DNA from: Halobacteriales archaeon QS_4_70_19
GTDB lineage: Archaea > Halobacteriota > Halobacteria > Halobacteriales > Haloarculaceae
Reading direction: 5' to 3'
Assembly: GCA_003020985.1 (NCBI GenBank)
Contig: PXRM01000028.1
Span: 57,596-121,595, forward strand
Length of the DNA stretch: 64,000 nt
Part shown: piece by piece, positions 1 through 10,209 of the stretch
Position numbering within the stretch: the stretch's first letter is position 1
Layout of the letters: each line of letters begins with the position of its first letter
Program-made: the position numbers and the translations under genes
Notes under the pieces: generated by a model
What the model saw: the letters and a program-made list of their open reading frames with translations, nothing else
Databases searched by the model: none
Told to the model about the DNA's origin: nothing

Positions 1-63
1 CCACATCGACCTGTAGCCGCCCTCCCCCCGCGGTTACGCCACCTCCGCGCGTGGGTCCCCGCC

Positions 64-180
64 ACGACCCTCCGCGAGATGGACGACCGCGGGCACGAGC
101 ACGTCGCCTGCTGCCGCGACGAGTCGACGGGGCTGCGCTGCATCGTCGCCGTCTACGACTTCCGGCGCGGGGCGCTGGCG
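64..180 (+). pseudogene. Remnant of Glu/Leu/Phe/Val dehydrogenase N-terminal region
   Basis: In-frame translation TLREMDDRGHEHVACCRDESTGLRCIVAVYD resembles the N-terminal 'RGHEQVxFCxDxxTGLRAIVAVHDTTLG' segment of this family, then similarity stops abruptly. Confidence 0.55.
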
Positions 181-265
181 ACCGCGCCATCCCCGGGTGC
201 GGGTGTGTGCCAGTCGCTCCCGCCGTCTCTAAAGCTTTATCCGGCGCTCCCGACTCCCTCGTGGT

Positions 266-2191
266 ATGGTAGCCGTCACGCTCCCTGACGGATCCGTCCT
301 CGAGCTGGAGGACGGAGTCACGGTCGAGGAGGTCGCCTACGAGATCGGACCCGGGCTCGGGGCGGCCACAGTGGCCGGCGTCGTCGACGGCGAGCTGGTG
401 GACCGGCACACGCCGCTCTCGGAGGACTGCCGGCTGGAGATCGTCACGGAGGACTCCGACGAGTACCTCCGCGTGCTGCGCCACTCCGCGGCGCACGTCT
501 TCGCACAGGCGCTCCAGCGGCTCTCCACCGAGGCGAAGCTCACCATCGGCCCGCCGACGGACGACGGGTTCTACTACGACGTCACGAACGTCGACCTCGA
601 CGAGGACGATCTCGAGGAGATCGAGGGCGAGATGGCCGACATCGTCGAGGCGGACTACGACATCGAGCGCGTCGAGCGCTCGCGCGAGGAGGCCTTCGAA
701 ATCTACGAGGACAACGAGTACAAGCGCGACGTCCTGGAGACGGAGGCGGCCGGCGAGGACCCCGTCTCCTTCTACGCCCAGGACGACTGGCAGGACCTCT
801 GCCAGGGTCCCCACGTCGACGGCACGGGCGAGGTCGGCGCGTTCGAGTTGCTGAGCGTCTCGGCGGCGTACTGGCGCGGCGACGAGGAGAACGAGACGCT
901 CACCCGGGTCCACGGGACGGCGTTCCCCTCCGAGTCCGCCCTCGAGGCGTACCTCGAACGCCGCGAGGAGGCGAAAAAGCGCGACCACCGCCGGCTGGGC
1001 AACGAGCTCGACCTGTTCTCCATCCCGGACACGACGGGCCCCGGCCTGCCGCTGTACCACCCCGCCGGGAAGACGGTGCTCGACGAGCTGTCGGGCTACG
1101 TCCGCGAGCTGAACGAGCGCTACGGCTACGACTACGTCGAGACGCCCCACCTGTTCCGGACGGAGCTGTGGAGGAAGTCCGGCCACTACGACAACTACCG
1201 GGACGACATGTTCCTCCTCGACGTGAACGACGAGGAGTACGGGCTGAAGCCCATGAACTGCCCGGGCCACGCCAGCATCTTCGAGCAGGGCTCCTGGAGC
1301 TACCGTGACCTCCCGGTCCGCTACGCCGAGGACGGCAAGGTGTACCGGAAGGAGCAGCGCGGCGAGCTCTCCGGGCTCTCGCGGGTCTGGGCGTTCACCA
1401 TCGACGACGGCCACCTGTTCTGCCGGCCGGACGACATCGAGCAGGAGGTGGACAACGTGATGACCGCCATCGACGAGGTGCTGGAGACGTTCGACCTCGA
1501 CTACACGGTGGCGCTGGCGACGCGTCCGGAGAAGTCCGTCGGGAGCGACGAGATCTGGAAGCGCGCCGAGTCCCAACTGGAATCGGTGCTCGAGTCGTCC
1601 GGGCTCGACTACGACGTCGAGCCGGGCGACGGCGCCTTCTACGGCCCGAAGATCGACTTCGGCTTCGAGGACGCGCTCGGGCGGGAGTGGGACGGCCCCA
1701 CGGTCCAGCTCGACTTCAACATGCCCGAGCGGTTCGACCTCTCGTACGTCGGCGAGGACAACGAGGAGCATCGCCCGGTGATGATCCACCGTGCGCTGTA
1801 CGGCTCCTACGAGCGGTTCTTCATGGTGCTCATCGAGCACTTCGACGGGAAGTTCCCGCTCTGGCTCGCCCCCGAGCAGGTCCGCGTGCTCCCCATCTCC
1901 GACGACAACCTCGGCTACGCCCACCGCGTAGAGAACGACCTCGCGGACGCCGGCCTCCGTGTCGAGGTGGAGGACCGCGACCAGACCATCGGCCGGAAGA
2001 TCCGCGCCGCCCACGAGGACCGGCTCCCGTACATGGTCATCGTCGGCGACGACGAGGAGGCGGCGGGGACCATCTCCGTCCGCGACCGCAAGGAGCGCGA
2101 GGAGCAAGACGTCACGCTGGAGGACTTCCGCTCGCACCTGGTCGACGAACGCGACGAGAAGCAGACGGAACCCGACTTCCTCGCGGAGTAG
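266..2191 (+). CDS. thrS: Threonyl-tRNA synthetase
   Basis: 641 aa with TGS-like N-terminus and class II aaRS motifs ([51 protein letters not shown]). Confidence 0.97.
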   Translation: MVAVTLPDGSVLELEDGVTVEEVAYEIGPGLGAATVAGVVDGELVDRHTPLSEDCRLEIVTEDSDEYLRVLRHSAAHVFAQALQRLSTEAKLTIGPPTDDGFYYDVTNVDLDEDDLEEIEGEMADIVEADYDIERVERSREEAFEIYEDNEYKRDVLETEAAGEDPVSFYAQDDWQDLCQGPHVDGTGEVGAFELLSVSAAYWRGDEENETLTRVHGTAFPSESALEAYLERREEAKKRDHRRLGNELDLFSIPDTTGPGLPLYHPAGKTVLDELSGYVRELNERYGYDYVETPHLFRTELWRKSGHYDNYRDDMFLLDVNDEEYGLKPMNCPGHASIFEQGSWSYRDLPVRYAEDGKVYRKEQRGELSGLSRVWAFTIDDGHLFCRPDDIEQEVDNVMTAIDEVLETFDLDYTVALATRPEKSVGSDEIWKRAESQLESVLESSGLDYDVEPGDGAFYGPKIDFGFEDALGREWDGPTVQLDFNMPERFDLSYVGEDNEEHRPVMIHRALYGSYERFFMVLIEHFDGKFPLWLAPEQVRVLPISDDNLGYAHRVENDLADAGLRVEVEDRDQTIGRKIRAAHEDRLPYMVIVGDDEEAAGTISVRDRKEREEQDVTLEDFRSHLVDERDEKQTEPDFLAE

Positions 2192-2334
2192 TGGCGTACT
2201 CTCGGGATGACCGTCTCGTAGGCGAGATTCCGGCGCAATATCTCTGATTACGTAGATACGTGTCGCCTCTCGGTTGCTCCGGGTCGACCCCGGCGGCGAC
2301 CGAACTAAGACGACGGGACCCGCCAGTCCGTGCC

Positions 2335-3261
2335 ATGAGCATCGGTGACGTCGCCCCGGTCGAGGGCGTCCCGGACTGCTACTACGTGGACACGGGGATG
2401 TACGGGACCGAGAAGTACGGCGCCGTCTACATCTACGACACCGAGCGCCCGGCGATGATCGACGCGGGCATCGGGAAGAACTACGACCTGCTGCTGGACG
2501 CGCTCGACGAGGTCGGCATCGCCCGCGACGACCTCGACCTGCTCGTCCCGACGCACGTCCACCTCGACCACGCGGGCGGAGCGGGCTTTCTCGCGGACGC
2601 GTGTCCGAACGCCGAGGTGTTGATCCACGAGCGGGGCGCGCGCCACGTCATCGACCCCGAGCGGCTCTGGGAGGGGACGAAGGCGGTGGTGGGCAGGCAG
2701 ATCGACTACTACGTCGAGCCCGATCCCGTCCCCGACAGCCGGGTCACGCCACTCGTCGACGGGGAGACCATCGACCTCGGTGACCGCGAACTGGATGTCC
2801 GCGAGGCGCCCGGCCACGCCCCCCACCAGCACGTCCTCCACGACGCGGACGCGGACGCCGTCTTCGTGGCCGACGCGGCGGGCATCTACGTCCCCCAGCT
2901 GGACGCCGTCGAGCCGACCTCGCCGCCGTCGAACTTCGACTTCGAGCAGTGCATCGAGGACGTGCGCCTGCTCCAGCGGCTCGACGCGGAGACGCTCTGC
3001 TACGCCCACTTCGGCCCGGCGCCGGCGGACGGCCTGCTCACGGAGTTCGCCGACGTCCTGACCGACTGGGTGGAGTCCATCGCGGAGGCCCGCGTCGAAC
3101 TGGAGGACGACGAGGCCGTCGTCGAGCGGTTCGTCGAGGCGACCGACATGGACGAGGTGTGGAGCGAGCGCAAGGCCCACACCGAGACCTCGATGAACGT
3201 CCGCGGGGTGCTGGGCTACCTCGACCGGCGGGAGGCCGCGGCGGACGCGGACAGGGCGTGA
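2335..3261 (+). CDS. MBL-fold metallo-hydrolase
   Basis: THVHLDHAGGAGFLA metal-binding motif; internal ATG at 2335 preferred over upstream ORF start. Confidence 0.9.
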   Translation: MSIGDVAPVEGVPDCYYVDTGMYGTEKYGAVYIYDTERPAMIDAGIGKNYDLLLDALDEVGIARDDLDLLVPTHVHLDHAGGAGFLADACPNAEVLIHERGARHVIDPERLWEGTKAVVGRQIDYYVEPDPVPDSRVTPLVDGETIDLGDRELDVREAPGHAPHQHVLHDADADAVFVADAAGIYVPQLDAVEPTSPPSNFDFEQCIEDVRLLQRLDAETLCYAHFGPAPADGLLTEFADVLTDWVESIAEARVELEDDEAVVERFVEATDMDEVWSERKAHTETSMNVRGVLGYLDRREAAADADRA

Positions 3262-3334
3262 GCTGAGGGGAACAGGGCGTGACCCGGGGCGGACACGGCG
3301 TGAGTCGGGGGAGACAGGGCGTGACCCGGGGGTG
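3251..3334 (+). repeat. Four tandem 21-bp imperfect repeats (consensus ACAGGGCGTGACCCGGGGGNG) overlapping the stop codon of the MBL gene
   Basis: Units begin at 3251, 3272, 3293, 3314; each carries gcgTGA in the MBL reading frame. Confidence 0.85.
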
Positions 3335-3420
3335 AGTGGCGGCGCGACCGGGCCGCGCCGGGGCTCGTGACGGGCGGAAGACAGGAGACTTAAGCGACGG
3401 ACGGGCGAGGGGCCGACCGT

Positions 3421-5331
3421 ATGGCGGCTGGAACGAGTACTGGGCTCTATCTCGTCGCGGCCATCATCGGCATCGGAGTCGTCGCGCAGGTGCTGTCCGA
3501 CCGCTTCGAGGTGCCCAGTATCATCTTCCTCATCGCTGCCGGCATCGCCCTCGGGCCGGAGGGGCTCGGCCTGGTGACCCGGGAGACGTTCGCCGGGTCC
3601 CTCCCCTCCATCGTCGGGCTAAGCGTCGCCATCATCGTCTTCGAGGGGGCGTTCCACCTCCGGCTGGAGAAGTTCCGCGAGACGCCGGCCGCGACGACGC
3701 GGCTGGTGACCATCGGCGCCGTCATCGCACTGCTCGGGACCGCCGGCGCGGTCAAGTTCGCGTTCCCGGACACCTCCTGGGAGTTCGCCTTCCTCATCGG
3801 CGCGCTGCTGGTCGCGACGGGCCCGACCGTCATCACCCCCATCATGGAGGTCGTCCCCGTGCGCGACCGCGTCGAGACCGCTCTGGAGACGGAGGGTATC
3901 GTCAACGACGTGACCGCCGCCATCCTCGCGGTCGTCGTCTTCGAGGTCATCGTCACGGGCGGGTCGACCCCCTCGGAGTTCCTCCAGCTGTTCGTCGAGC
4001 GGCTCGGGACGGGGATGGTCATCGGGACCATCGTGGCCGGGGTGCTCTACTACGCACTCCGGTACGTCGACCTGTCGCCGGGGAACGCCCCGCAGAACGC
4101 CCGGCTGCTGGTGCTGGCGGGTGCACTCGTGGCGTTCGCGGCGGCCGACTTCGTCTTCGCCGAGGCCGGCGTCGCCGCGGTCGCCGTCGCCGGCGTCGTG
4201 CTCGGCAACCTGGACGTCCCCTACGAGGATGACATCTCCGAGTTCAAGGGGGACATCACGCTGCTGGTCCTCTCGTTCGTCTTCATCGCCCTGGCCGCCC
4301 TCCTGCGGTTCGAGGACCTCGCCAGGCTGGGGCTGGGTGGCGTCTTCGTCGTCGTGGCGGTCGCCGTCGTCATCCGGCCGGCGCTCGTGTTCCTCGCGAC
4401 GATCGGCGACCGCTTCACGTTCCAGGAGCGCCTGTTCATGTCGGCCGTCGGGCCGCGCGGCATCATCCCGGCCTCCGTAGCGACGCTGTTCGCGGTCGAG
4501 CTGCAGAGCCGGGCCGACGAGCTCCGGGCCGCCGGTGAGATAGTCCAGGCGGCCCAGCTCGACGCCGGTGCGACGCTGCTGGTCGGGACGGTGTTCCTGG
4601 TCATCCTGGCGACGGTCGTGTTCGAGGGCGGCCTCGCCCGGTACATCGCGGAATTCCTCGACGTGATACCCATGCGTGTAATCATCGTCGGAGGCGGACA
4701 GGTGGGCAGAACCCTCGCCGACCGCCTCGAAGACAGAGGGGAGAACGTCGTCATCGCCGAGGTCGACGAGGACGCGGTGGAGCTGGCCCGCAACCAGGGT
4801 CACACGGTCCACATCGGCGACGGGACGGACACGGACGTCCTCCGGTCGGCCGGCGCGGACAACTGCAGTATCCTCGTGACCGCCACCGGTGACGACGACG
4901 CCAACCTCCTCACGGCACAGCTCGCAAAGAGCAAGTTCGACATCGAGACGGTGATGGCCCGCGCCAACAACCCCGACAACGTCGAGGCGTTCGAGGACCT
5001 CGGGGTGCGGACCATCTCCTCGGCGGTCGCCACGGCACAGGCCATGGACAACGCCATCGAGCGGCCGGCGCTCGCCCAGTGGATGGGCGAACTCGGCCGT
5101 TCGGGCGACGTCCAGGAGATCGAGGTCACCTCCGAGGAGCTGATCGGGCGCCCCGTCCGCGAGGTGGGGCCGGAACTCCCGAGCGGCGTCCTCATCGCGC
5201 TGGTCGCCCGCGACGGCGAGAGCCTCGTGCCGGCGGCCGACTTCATCCTCGAGGAGGGCGACTGCATCACCCTCATCGGGAACCGGGAGGCCGTCCGGGA
5301 CGCGATGGAGTTCTGCCACCCCGGGGAGTAG
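3421..5331 (+). CDS. NhaP-type Na+/H+ (cation:proton) antiporter with C-terminal TrkA-N/TrkA-C domains
   Basis: Multiple TM segments, then RVIIVGGGQVGRTLADRLEDRGENVVIAEVDED (TrkA-N) and TrkA-C-like tail. Confidence 0.93.
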   Translation: MAAGTSTGLYLVAAIIGIGVVAQVLSDRFEVPSIIFLIAAGIALGPEGLGLVTRETFAGSLPSIVGLSVAIIVFEGAFHLRLEKFRETPAATTRLVTIGAVIALLGTAGAVKFAFPDTSWEFAFLIGALLVATGPTVITPIMEVVPVRDRVETALETEGIVNDVTAAILAVVVFEVIVTGGSTPSEFLQLFVERLGTGMVIGTIVAGVLYYALRYVDLSPGNAPQNARLLVLAGALVAFAAADFVFAEAGVAAVAVAGVVLGNLDVPYEDDISEFKGDITLLVLSFVFIALAALLRFEDLARLGLGGVFVVVAVAVVIRPALVFLATIGDRFTFQERLFMSAVGPRGIIPASVATLFAVELQSRADELRAAGEIVQAAQLDAGATLLVGTVFLVILATVVFEGGLARYIAEFLDVIPMRVIIVGGGQVGRTLADRLEDRGENVVIAEVDEDAVELARNQGHTVHIGDGTDTDVLRSAGADNCSILVTATGDDDANLLTAQLAKSKFDIETVMARANNPDNVEAFEDLGVRTISSAVATAQAMDNAIERPALAQWMGELGRSGDVQEIEVTSEELIGRPVREVGPELPSGVLIALVARDGESLVPAADFILEEGDCITLIGNREAVRDAMEFCHPGE

Positions 5332-5433
5332 CTGTCGGCGCGGGCTGTCGCCGACACCCGGCGGTCCCGGACATGAACCGACCCGGCTTCCGTGGCACAC
5401 GTTTTATGCCGACGGCACCGCTCGCGTGAGACG

Positions 5434-7128
5434 ATGATTCACAACCGCGGTCCGCTCCTCAGCATCGACGTGGGGGAGCGGACGACGGCGACGGAGGACG
5501 TCTCGGAGGTGAACGAGCAGTTCATCGGCGGACGCGGCGTCGGGACGCGGCTCGCGCACGAACGTATCCCGTTCGACGCCGACCCGCTCGGCCCGGAGAA
5601 CCGGCTCGTCCTCGCGACCGGCCCCCTCCAGACCGCGACGACCTCGTTCACCGGGCGGATGTCCTGTACCGGCCTCTCGCCGCTCACGGACGGCCTCCTC
5701 TCCTCGAACGCCGGCGGCTACATGTCCCGGCCGTTCGCCGCGACCGGGAACGCGGCCGTCGAGATCACGGGGGCCAGCGACGAACTCGTCGGCGTCCACG
5801 TCACCGACGAGGGGGTCGAGTTCGAGACGGTCGAGGACCTCGCGGGCGCGACCACGAGCGAGACCCTCGAGCATATCGAGGAGCACCGCGGCCTCGACGA
5901 GGGCCACACCGCCGTCGTCGGGCCGGCCGGCGAGAACGGCGTCCGGTTCGCGAGCATCATCACCAGCGAATCCCGCGCGTTCGGTCGTGGCGGGCTCGGC
6001 GCCGTCCTCGGGTCGAAGAACGTCAAGTTCCTCACCTTCGACGGGGACTCCCCGCCGGAGATCGAGCTCGACGAGGAGCTGGGGATGGAGATTCACAAGG
6101 AGGCCTCTACGTCCGGCAGCCCGATGAAGGACGCCGGGACGGTGTCCGTTTCGGACTACGCCAACGCCGTCGACGCGCTCCCGACCCGGTACTTCGAGGA
6201 CCAGTCGTTCGAGCATCTCGACCAGATCGGCAGCGGCGCCGTGATGGAGCACAAGTACAAGAAGGGCACCTGCTCGCAGTGTGCGTTCGCCTGCAAGCTC
6301 CCGACGAAGGACGAGGAGTCCGGCATCGTCACGGAGGGGCCGGAGTACGAGACGATGATGTCGTTCGGCTCGAACGCCGACAACGACGACTTCGTCGCCA
6401 TCATGGAGGCCAACCTGCTGTGTGACGAGCTGGGGATGGACACCATCTCCTGTGGCGACGCGGTCGCCGCGTACCTCGAGAGCGAGGGCGAGTTCGGCAA
6501 CGAGGAGCTGATGGTCGAGACGGTCGAGAAGATCGCCCACCGCGACGGTATCGGCGACACGCTCGCCGAGGGCATCGACCGCTGTCACGACGAGCTGGGC
6601 GTCGAGAACTGGACGATGAAAGGGATGGAGTTCGCCGCCCACGACGGCCGGGCCTTGAACGGGCAGGGGCTCTCCTTCGCCACCTCGAACCGCGGCGCCG
6701 ACCACATGTACGCCGAGATGTACCAGCTGGAGTACCCGCTGGTCGCGCCCAACGACGCGCTCGACAAGGAGGGCGTCGAGGGCAAGTCCGAGCACCTCAT
6801 CGAGCAGGAGAACAAGAACGCCGTCCACGACTCGGGCGTCCTGTGCAAGTTCGCCGCGTCCAGCTTCGACCACGAGCGCTACGAGCAGCTGTTCGACGCC
6901 TCCTGGGACCAGCTGATGGACGTGGGCAGCCGCGTCGTCGAGCTCGAACGGCACTTCAACTCGAAGCGCGGCTTCGACCGCTCGGACGACGACGCGCTCC
7001 CCTACGAGCTGGAGGGGCTGGACCAGGAGCTCTCCAACTACTACGACCTCCGGGGCTGGAACGAGGACGGCACCGTGCCGGACGCGAACGTCTCCGGGAG
7101 CGGCGGCGCGACGCCCGCCGACGACTGA
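5434..7128 (+). CDS. Aldehyde ferredoxin oxidoreductase family protein
   Basis: AOR-family features: GGRGVGTRLAHE, RMSCTGLSPLTDG, GRGGLGAVLGSKNVK, CSQCAFACKLPTK; ATG at 5434 preceded by GTTTTATG TATA-like box. Confidence 0.92.
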   Translation: MIHNRGPLLSIDVGERTTATEDVSEVNEQFIGGRGVGTRLAHERIPFDADPLGPENRLVLATGPLQTATTSFTGRMSCTGLSPLTDGLLSSNAGGYMSRPFAATGNAAVEITGASDELVGVHVTDEGVEFETVEDLAGATTSETLEHIEEHRGLDEGHTAVVGPAGENGVRFASIITSESRAFGRGGLGAVLGSKNVKFLTFDGDSPPEIELDEELGMEIHKEASTSGSPMKDAGTVSVSDYANAVDALPTRYFEDQSFEHLDQIGSGAVMEHKYKKGTCSQCAFACKLPTKDEESGIVTEGPEYETMMSFGSNADNDDFVAIMEANLLCDELGMDTISCGDAVAAYLESEGEFGNEELMVETVEKIAHRDGIGDTLAEGIDRCHDELGVENWTMKGMEFAAHDGRALNGQGLSFATSNRGADHMYAEMYQLEYPLVAPNDALDKEGVEGKSEHLIEQENKNAVHDSGVLCKFAASSFDHERYEQLFDASWDQLMDVGSRVVELERHFNSKRGFDRSDDDALPYELEGLDQELSNYYDLRGWNEDGTVPDANVSGSGGATPADD

Positions 7129-7401
7129 GAACCTGGCCCCGTCGCCAGCTTCCTCCGGTCCCGTCGTCCCCGGCGCCGGTCAGATTCGAGACCGCCGAGT
7201 GCCAGACAGCCGTTCTCGGGAGTCGTGCCCACACTCAGGACCCCCGACGACCAGCGGTTTGCATCTGATCGCCCGGCCGCGCCACTCGTGAGGGCGACCG
7301 CTGGAGGTGAACGGGTGGGCTTTCGCCTCGAAACTGTAATGGGTACTCGGAACAGGAGCATATGGAAGATATGTCCGGAATTACTACCGAAACGGTCAGT
7401 T

Positions 7402-8880
7402 TCAGTAGTTCTTCGCGAAGTACGCCGTCTCGGTGGCCCTCTCACCGCAGACACCGCAGGTGTCGTGGATCGACTCCTCGTCGCGGTCGAGCGGCACCAT
7501 CACGATCTCGGCGGCGATCTGGTCCTTGATCTCGGCCTCGCAGTCCTCGTCGCCACACCAGCCCGTCTTCACGTAGCCGCCGTGCCGGCCGAGGGTGCCG
7601 AGGATCTCGTTGCGGCCGTGGGCCTCGCGGACGTTCTCCTCCAGGGTCTCCTCGGCGGCGGCGTACAGCTTCGCGTAGACGGCGTCGAGCGCGCCGGCGA
7701 CGGCGTCGGTGATCGCGTCGCGGTCGGCGACCTCGGTCTCGCCGTCCGGCCGGTGGACGAGCGTGGTCTCGCCGTCCTCGACCTCGTTGGGACCGATCTC
7801 GATGCGGAGGGGGACGCCCTTCAGCTCCCACTCGTTGTACTTGAAGCCGGGGTTGCGCCCGTCGCGGTCGTCGAGGTGGACGCGGAACTCCGCGTCGAGT
7901 TCGGCCGCGAGTTCGGCGCTGTACTCCAGCACGTCCTCCTTCGTGTCCTCCTGCCAGATGGGGACGACGACGACCTGCTCGGGGGCCAGCGCGGGCGGGA
8001 GCACGAGCCCCTGGTCGTCGGAGTGGGTCATGATGAGCGCCCCCATCGCCCGCCAGGAGAGACCCCAGGAGGTGGTGTGTGCGGTGCGTTCCGCCTCGTC
8101 CTCGTCGGAGAAGGTGATGTCGAACGCCTCCGCGAACGAGGTGCCGAGGTAGTGGGAGGTGCCGGCCTGGACGGACTTCCCGTCGGGCATCAGTGCCTCG
8201 ATGGTCGTCGTGGTGTGCGCGCCGGGGAACTTGTCGTGCTCGGGCTTGCGTCCCGTGAGCCCGGGGATGGCCATCACCTCCTCGTAGAGGCGCTCGTACT
8301 GGCCGAGCCGGGTCATCGTCTCCTCCCGGGCGCCCGCCTCGTCGGCGTGGGCGGTGTGGCCCTCCTGCCAGAGGAACTCCTTCGTCCGGAAGAACGGCTT
8401 CGTGTCGGTGGCCTCCCACCGGACGACCGAGCACCACTGGTTGAGCCGCATCGGGAGGTCCCGGTGCGAGCGGACCCACTTCGAGATGAAGGGGGTGATG
8501 ATGGACTCGCTGGTCGGGCGGACGGCCAGGCGCTCCTCCAGCTCCTCGTGGCCGGCCTCCGACACCCACGCTACCTCGGGGTCGAACCCCTCGACGATGT
8601 CCTTCTCCCGCTCCAGATAGGACTCGGGGATGAACAGCGGGAAGTAGGCGTTCTGCACGCCCGTCTCCTTGAACCAGCCGTCGAGGTGGTCCTGGATGCG
8701 CTCCCAGATGGCGTACCCCCGGGGCCGGGTGACGATGAACCCGCCCATCGGGGCGTAGTCCGCCAGCTCGGCCTTCTGGACGACCTCGGCGTACCACTCG
8801 CCGGGCTCGTGCGATTTGGACTCGGTGATGCCGAGCTCCTGTCCGTCGCCGTCGTCGGCGCCGTCGGCGTCGCTGCTCAT
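7402..8880 (-). CDS. proS: Prolyl-tRNA synthetase (archaeal/eukaryotic type)
   Basis: ESKSHEPGEWYAEVVQKAELADYAPMGGFIV, VRPTSESIITPFISKWVRSHRDLPMRLNQWCSVVRWE. Confidence 0.97.
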   Translation of the reverse strand: MSSDADGADDGDGQELGITESKSHEPGEWYAEVVQKAELADYAPMGGFIVTRPRGYAIWERIQDHLDGWFKETGVQNAYFPLFIPESYLEREKDIVEGFDPEVAWVSEAGHEELEERLAVRPTSESIITPFISKWVRSHRDLPMRLNQWCSVVRWEATDTKPFFRTKEFLWQEGHTAHADEAGAREETMTRLGQYERLYEEVMAIPGLTGRKPEHDKFPGAHTTTTIEALMPDGKSVQAGTSHYLGTSFAEAFDITFSDEDEAERTAHTTSWGLSWRAMGALIMTHSDDQGLVLPPALAPEQVVVVPIWQEDTKEDVLEYSAELAAELDAEFRVHLDDRDGRNPGFKYNEWELKGVPLRIEIGPNEVEDGETTLVHRPDGETEVADRDAITDAVAGALDAVYAKLYAAAEETLEENVREAHGRNEILGTLGRHGGYVKTGWCGDEDCEAEIKDQIAAEIVMVPLDRDEESIHDTCGVCGERATETAYFAKNY

Positions 8881-9009
8881 ACGGATAGGTGTCGGAGCGG
8901 CGGTGTAAATACGGTGCGTTCGTGACCGCCCGGGGCCGACGGGTCAAGGCGTGTCACCCCGCCTCACACGGTCACCGAGCATTTGTGAGTGGCACGCCCG
9001 GGGTCGGGC

Positions 9010-9516
9010 ATGGCAGAGTCGACCGCCGTCGAACTCACCGCCAGCGACCCGGCGGACGTAGTGGCGCTCCACGACCTGTACGGGGAGTACGAGTGGTGGG
9101 CCGACCGGACGCGGAGCGAGGTGGCCCGTGCACTGTCGAACAGCGTCGGTGTGGGACTCCAGGAGGGCGACGAACTGGTGGCGGGGGCGCGCCTGCTCAC
9201 CGACAGCGTCCACTACGCACGACTGTACGACGTTGTGGTCGCGGCGGACCGTCGCGGTGATGGACTGGGCCGGCAGCTCGTCTGGAGCGCCGTCGAGCAT
9301 CCGGCCGTCGGTCACCTGAACGTCGTCCTCCTCTGTCGGGAGGGGCTGATACCGTTCTACGAGCGGTGTGGCTTCGAGCGGTACGACCTGACGACCGACA
9401 TCGCTGGCGCGGAGGAGGAGTTCGTCCAGATGGCTCGCTGGCGGACGCACCCGGCGCGCGACGAGACACCCCCGCCAGCGGCGGTGGAGACCCCGGACTG
9501 GTCGGGAGGGACGTGA
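9010..9516 (+). CDS. GNAT family N-acetyltransferase
   Basis: ARLYDVVVAADRRGDGLGRQLV and FYERCGFERY motifs. Confidence 0.88.
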   Translation: MAESTAVELTASDPADVVALHDLYGEYEWWADRTRSEVARALSNSVGVGLQEGDELVAGARLLTDSVHYARLYDVVVAADRRGDGLGRQLVWSAVEHPAVGHLNVVLLCREGLIPFYERCGFERYDLTTDIAGAEEEFVQMARWRTHPARDETPPPAAVETPDWSGGT

Positions 9517-9546
9517 CCGGGCAGACGGCTGGCACGGCAGCCGAAC

Positions 9547-9795
9547 CTACCCCTGGACCCCCCACGCGACCCGGTCCCAGAGCCGCTCGTAGCTGTAGTA
9601 CGTCGCGGTCTTCACGACGTTCGCCACGAGGCCGATGCTGAGCGCCGACGAGGTGTCGCCGGTCACGAGGTAGGCGACCGCGACCGTGATGCAGACCATC
9701 ACCGCGCGGTAGAGCACCGTCTTCACGACGGCGCGTGCGAGCGCCTGGTGCGGACGGCGGGCGAGGAGCCCATCGGGGACCGACCCCATATCCAT
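9547..9795 (-). CDS. DUF2061 membrane protein
   Basis: 82 aa, KTVLYRAVMVCITVAVAYLVTG...NVVKTATYYSYERLWDRVAWG. Confidence 0.85.
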   Translation of the reverse strand: MDMGSVPDGLLARRPHQALARAVVKTVLYRAVMVCITVAVAYLVTGDTSSALSIGLVANVVKTATYYSYERLWDRVAWGVQG

Positions 9796-9861
9796 CGGTT
9801 CGCTCGCGCTCCGTAAGTAACCACCAGACTTTGCAAATTTCGTGGAAACAACCAGTACCAG

Positions 9862-10209
9862 TTACACGACTCCGCCGACCGCGTCGAGCACGACCAGTGC
9901 GACCATTCCGACGGAGATGGTGGCGAGGACGCTCTCGGTCCGCCAGGCGACGAGTGCGGCCAGCGCGCCCGCGAGCAGGCGGTCGTTGCCGAGGACGGTG
10001 GGGGCGCCGTCCGGCGCCACGAGTGCCGGAATCACCAGTGCCGCCAGCACCGCCGCCGGGACGTACCGGAGTGCGCGCTCCAGCCGCGGGGGCACGCCGC
10101 CCACGCGCTCGAACAGGAAGAGGAAGGACGCGCGCAGCAGGAACGTGCCGACGCCGGCGACGACGACGGCGAGCCACACGAAGCGGCCCGGGGGCGGTCC
10201 CGCGCTCAC
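9862..10209 (-). CDS. azlD: AzlD family branched-chain amino acid transport protein
   Basis: 115 aa membrane protein overlapping azlC stop; RYVPAAVLAALVIPALV. Confidence 0.85.
   Translation of the reverse strand: MSAGPPPGRFVWLAVVVAGVGTFLLRASFLFLFERVGGVPPRLERALRYVPAAVLAALVIPALVAPDGAPTVLGNDRLLAGALAALVAWRTESVLATISVGMVALVVLDAVGGVV

Noticed and set aside
3619-5400. 593-aa minus-strand ORF opposite the antiporter
   Set aside because: Shadow ORF from high GC and third-position bias; the plus frame encodes a clear antiporter/TrkA protein
5404-6954. 516-aa minus-strand ORF opposite the AOR-family gene
   Set aside because: Complement-frame artefact; no domain-like sequence
7225-8925. 566-aa plus ORF over proS
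   Set aside because: Mirror-frame composition only; the minus frame is clearly prolyl-tRNA synthetase
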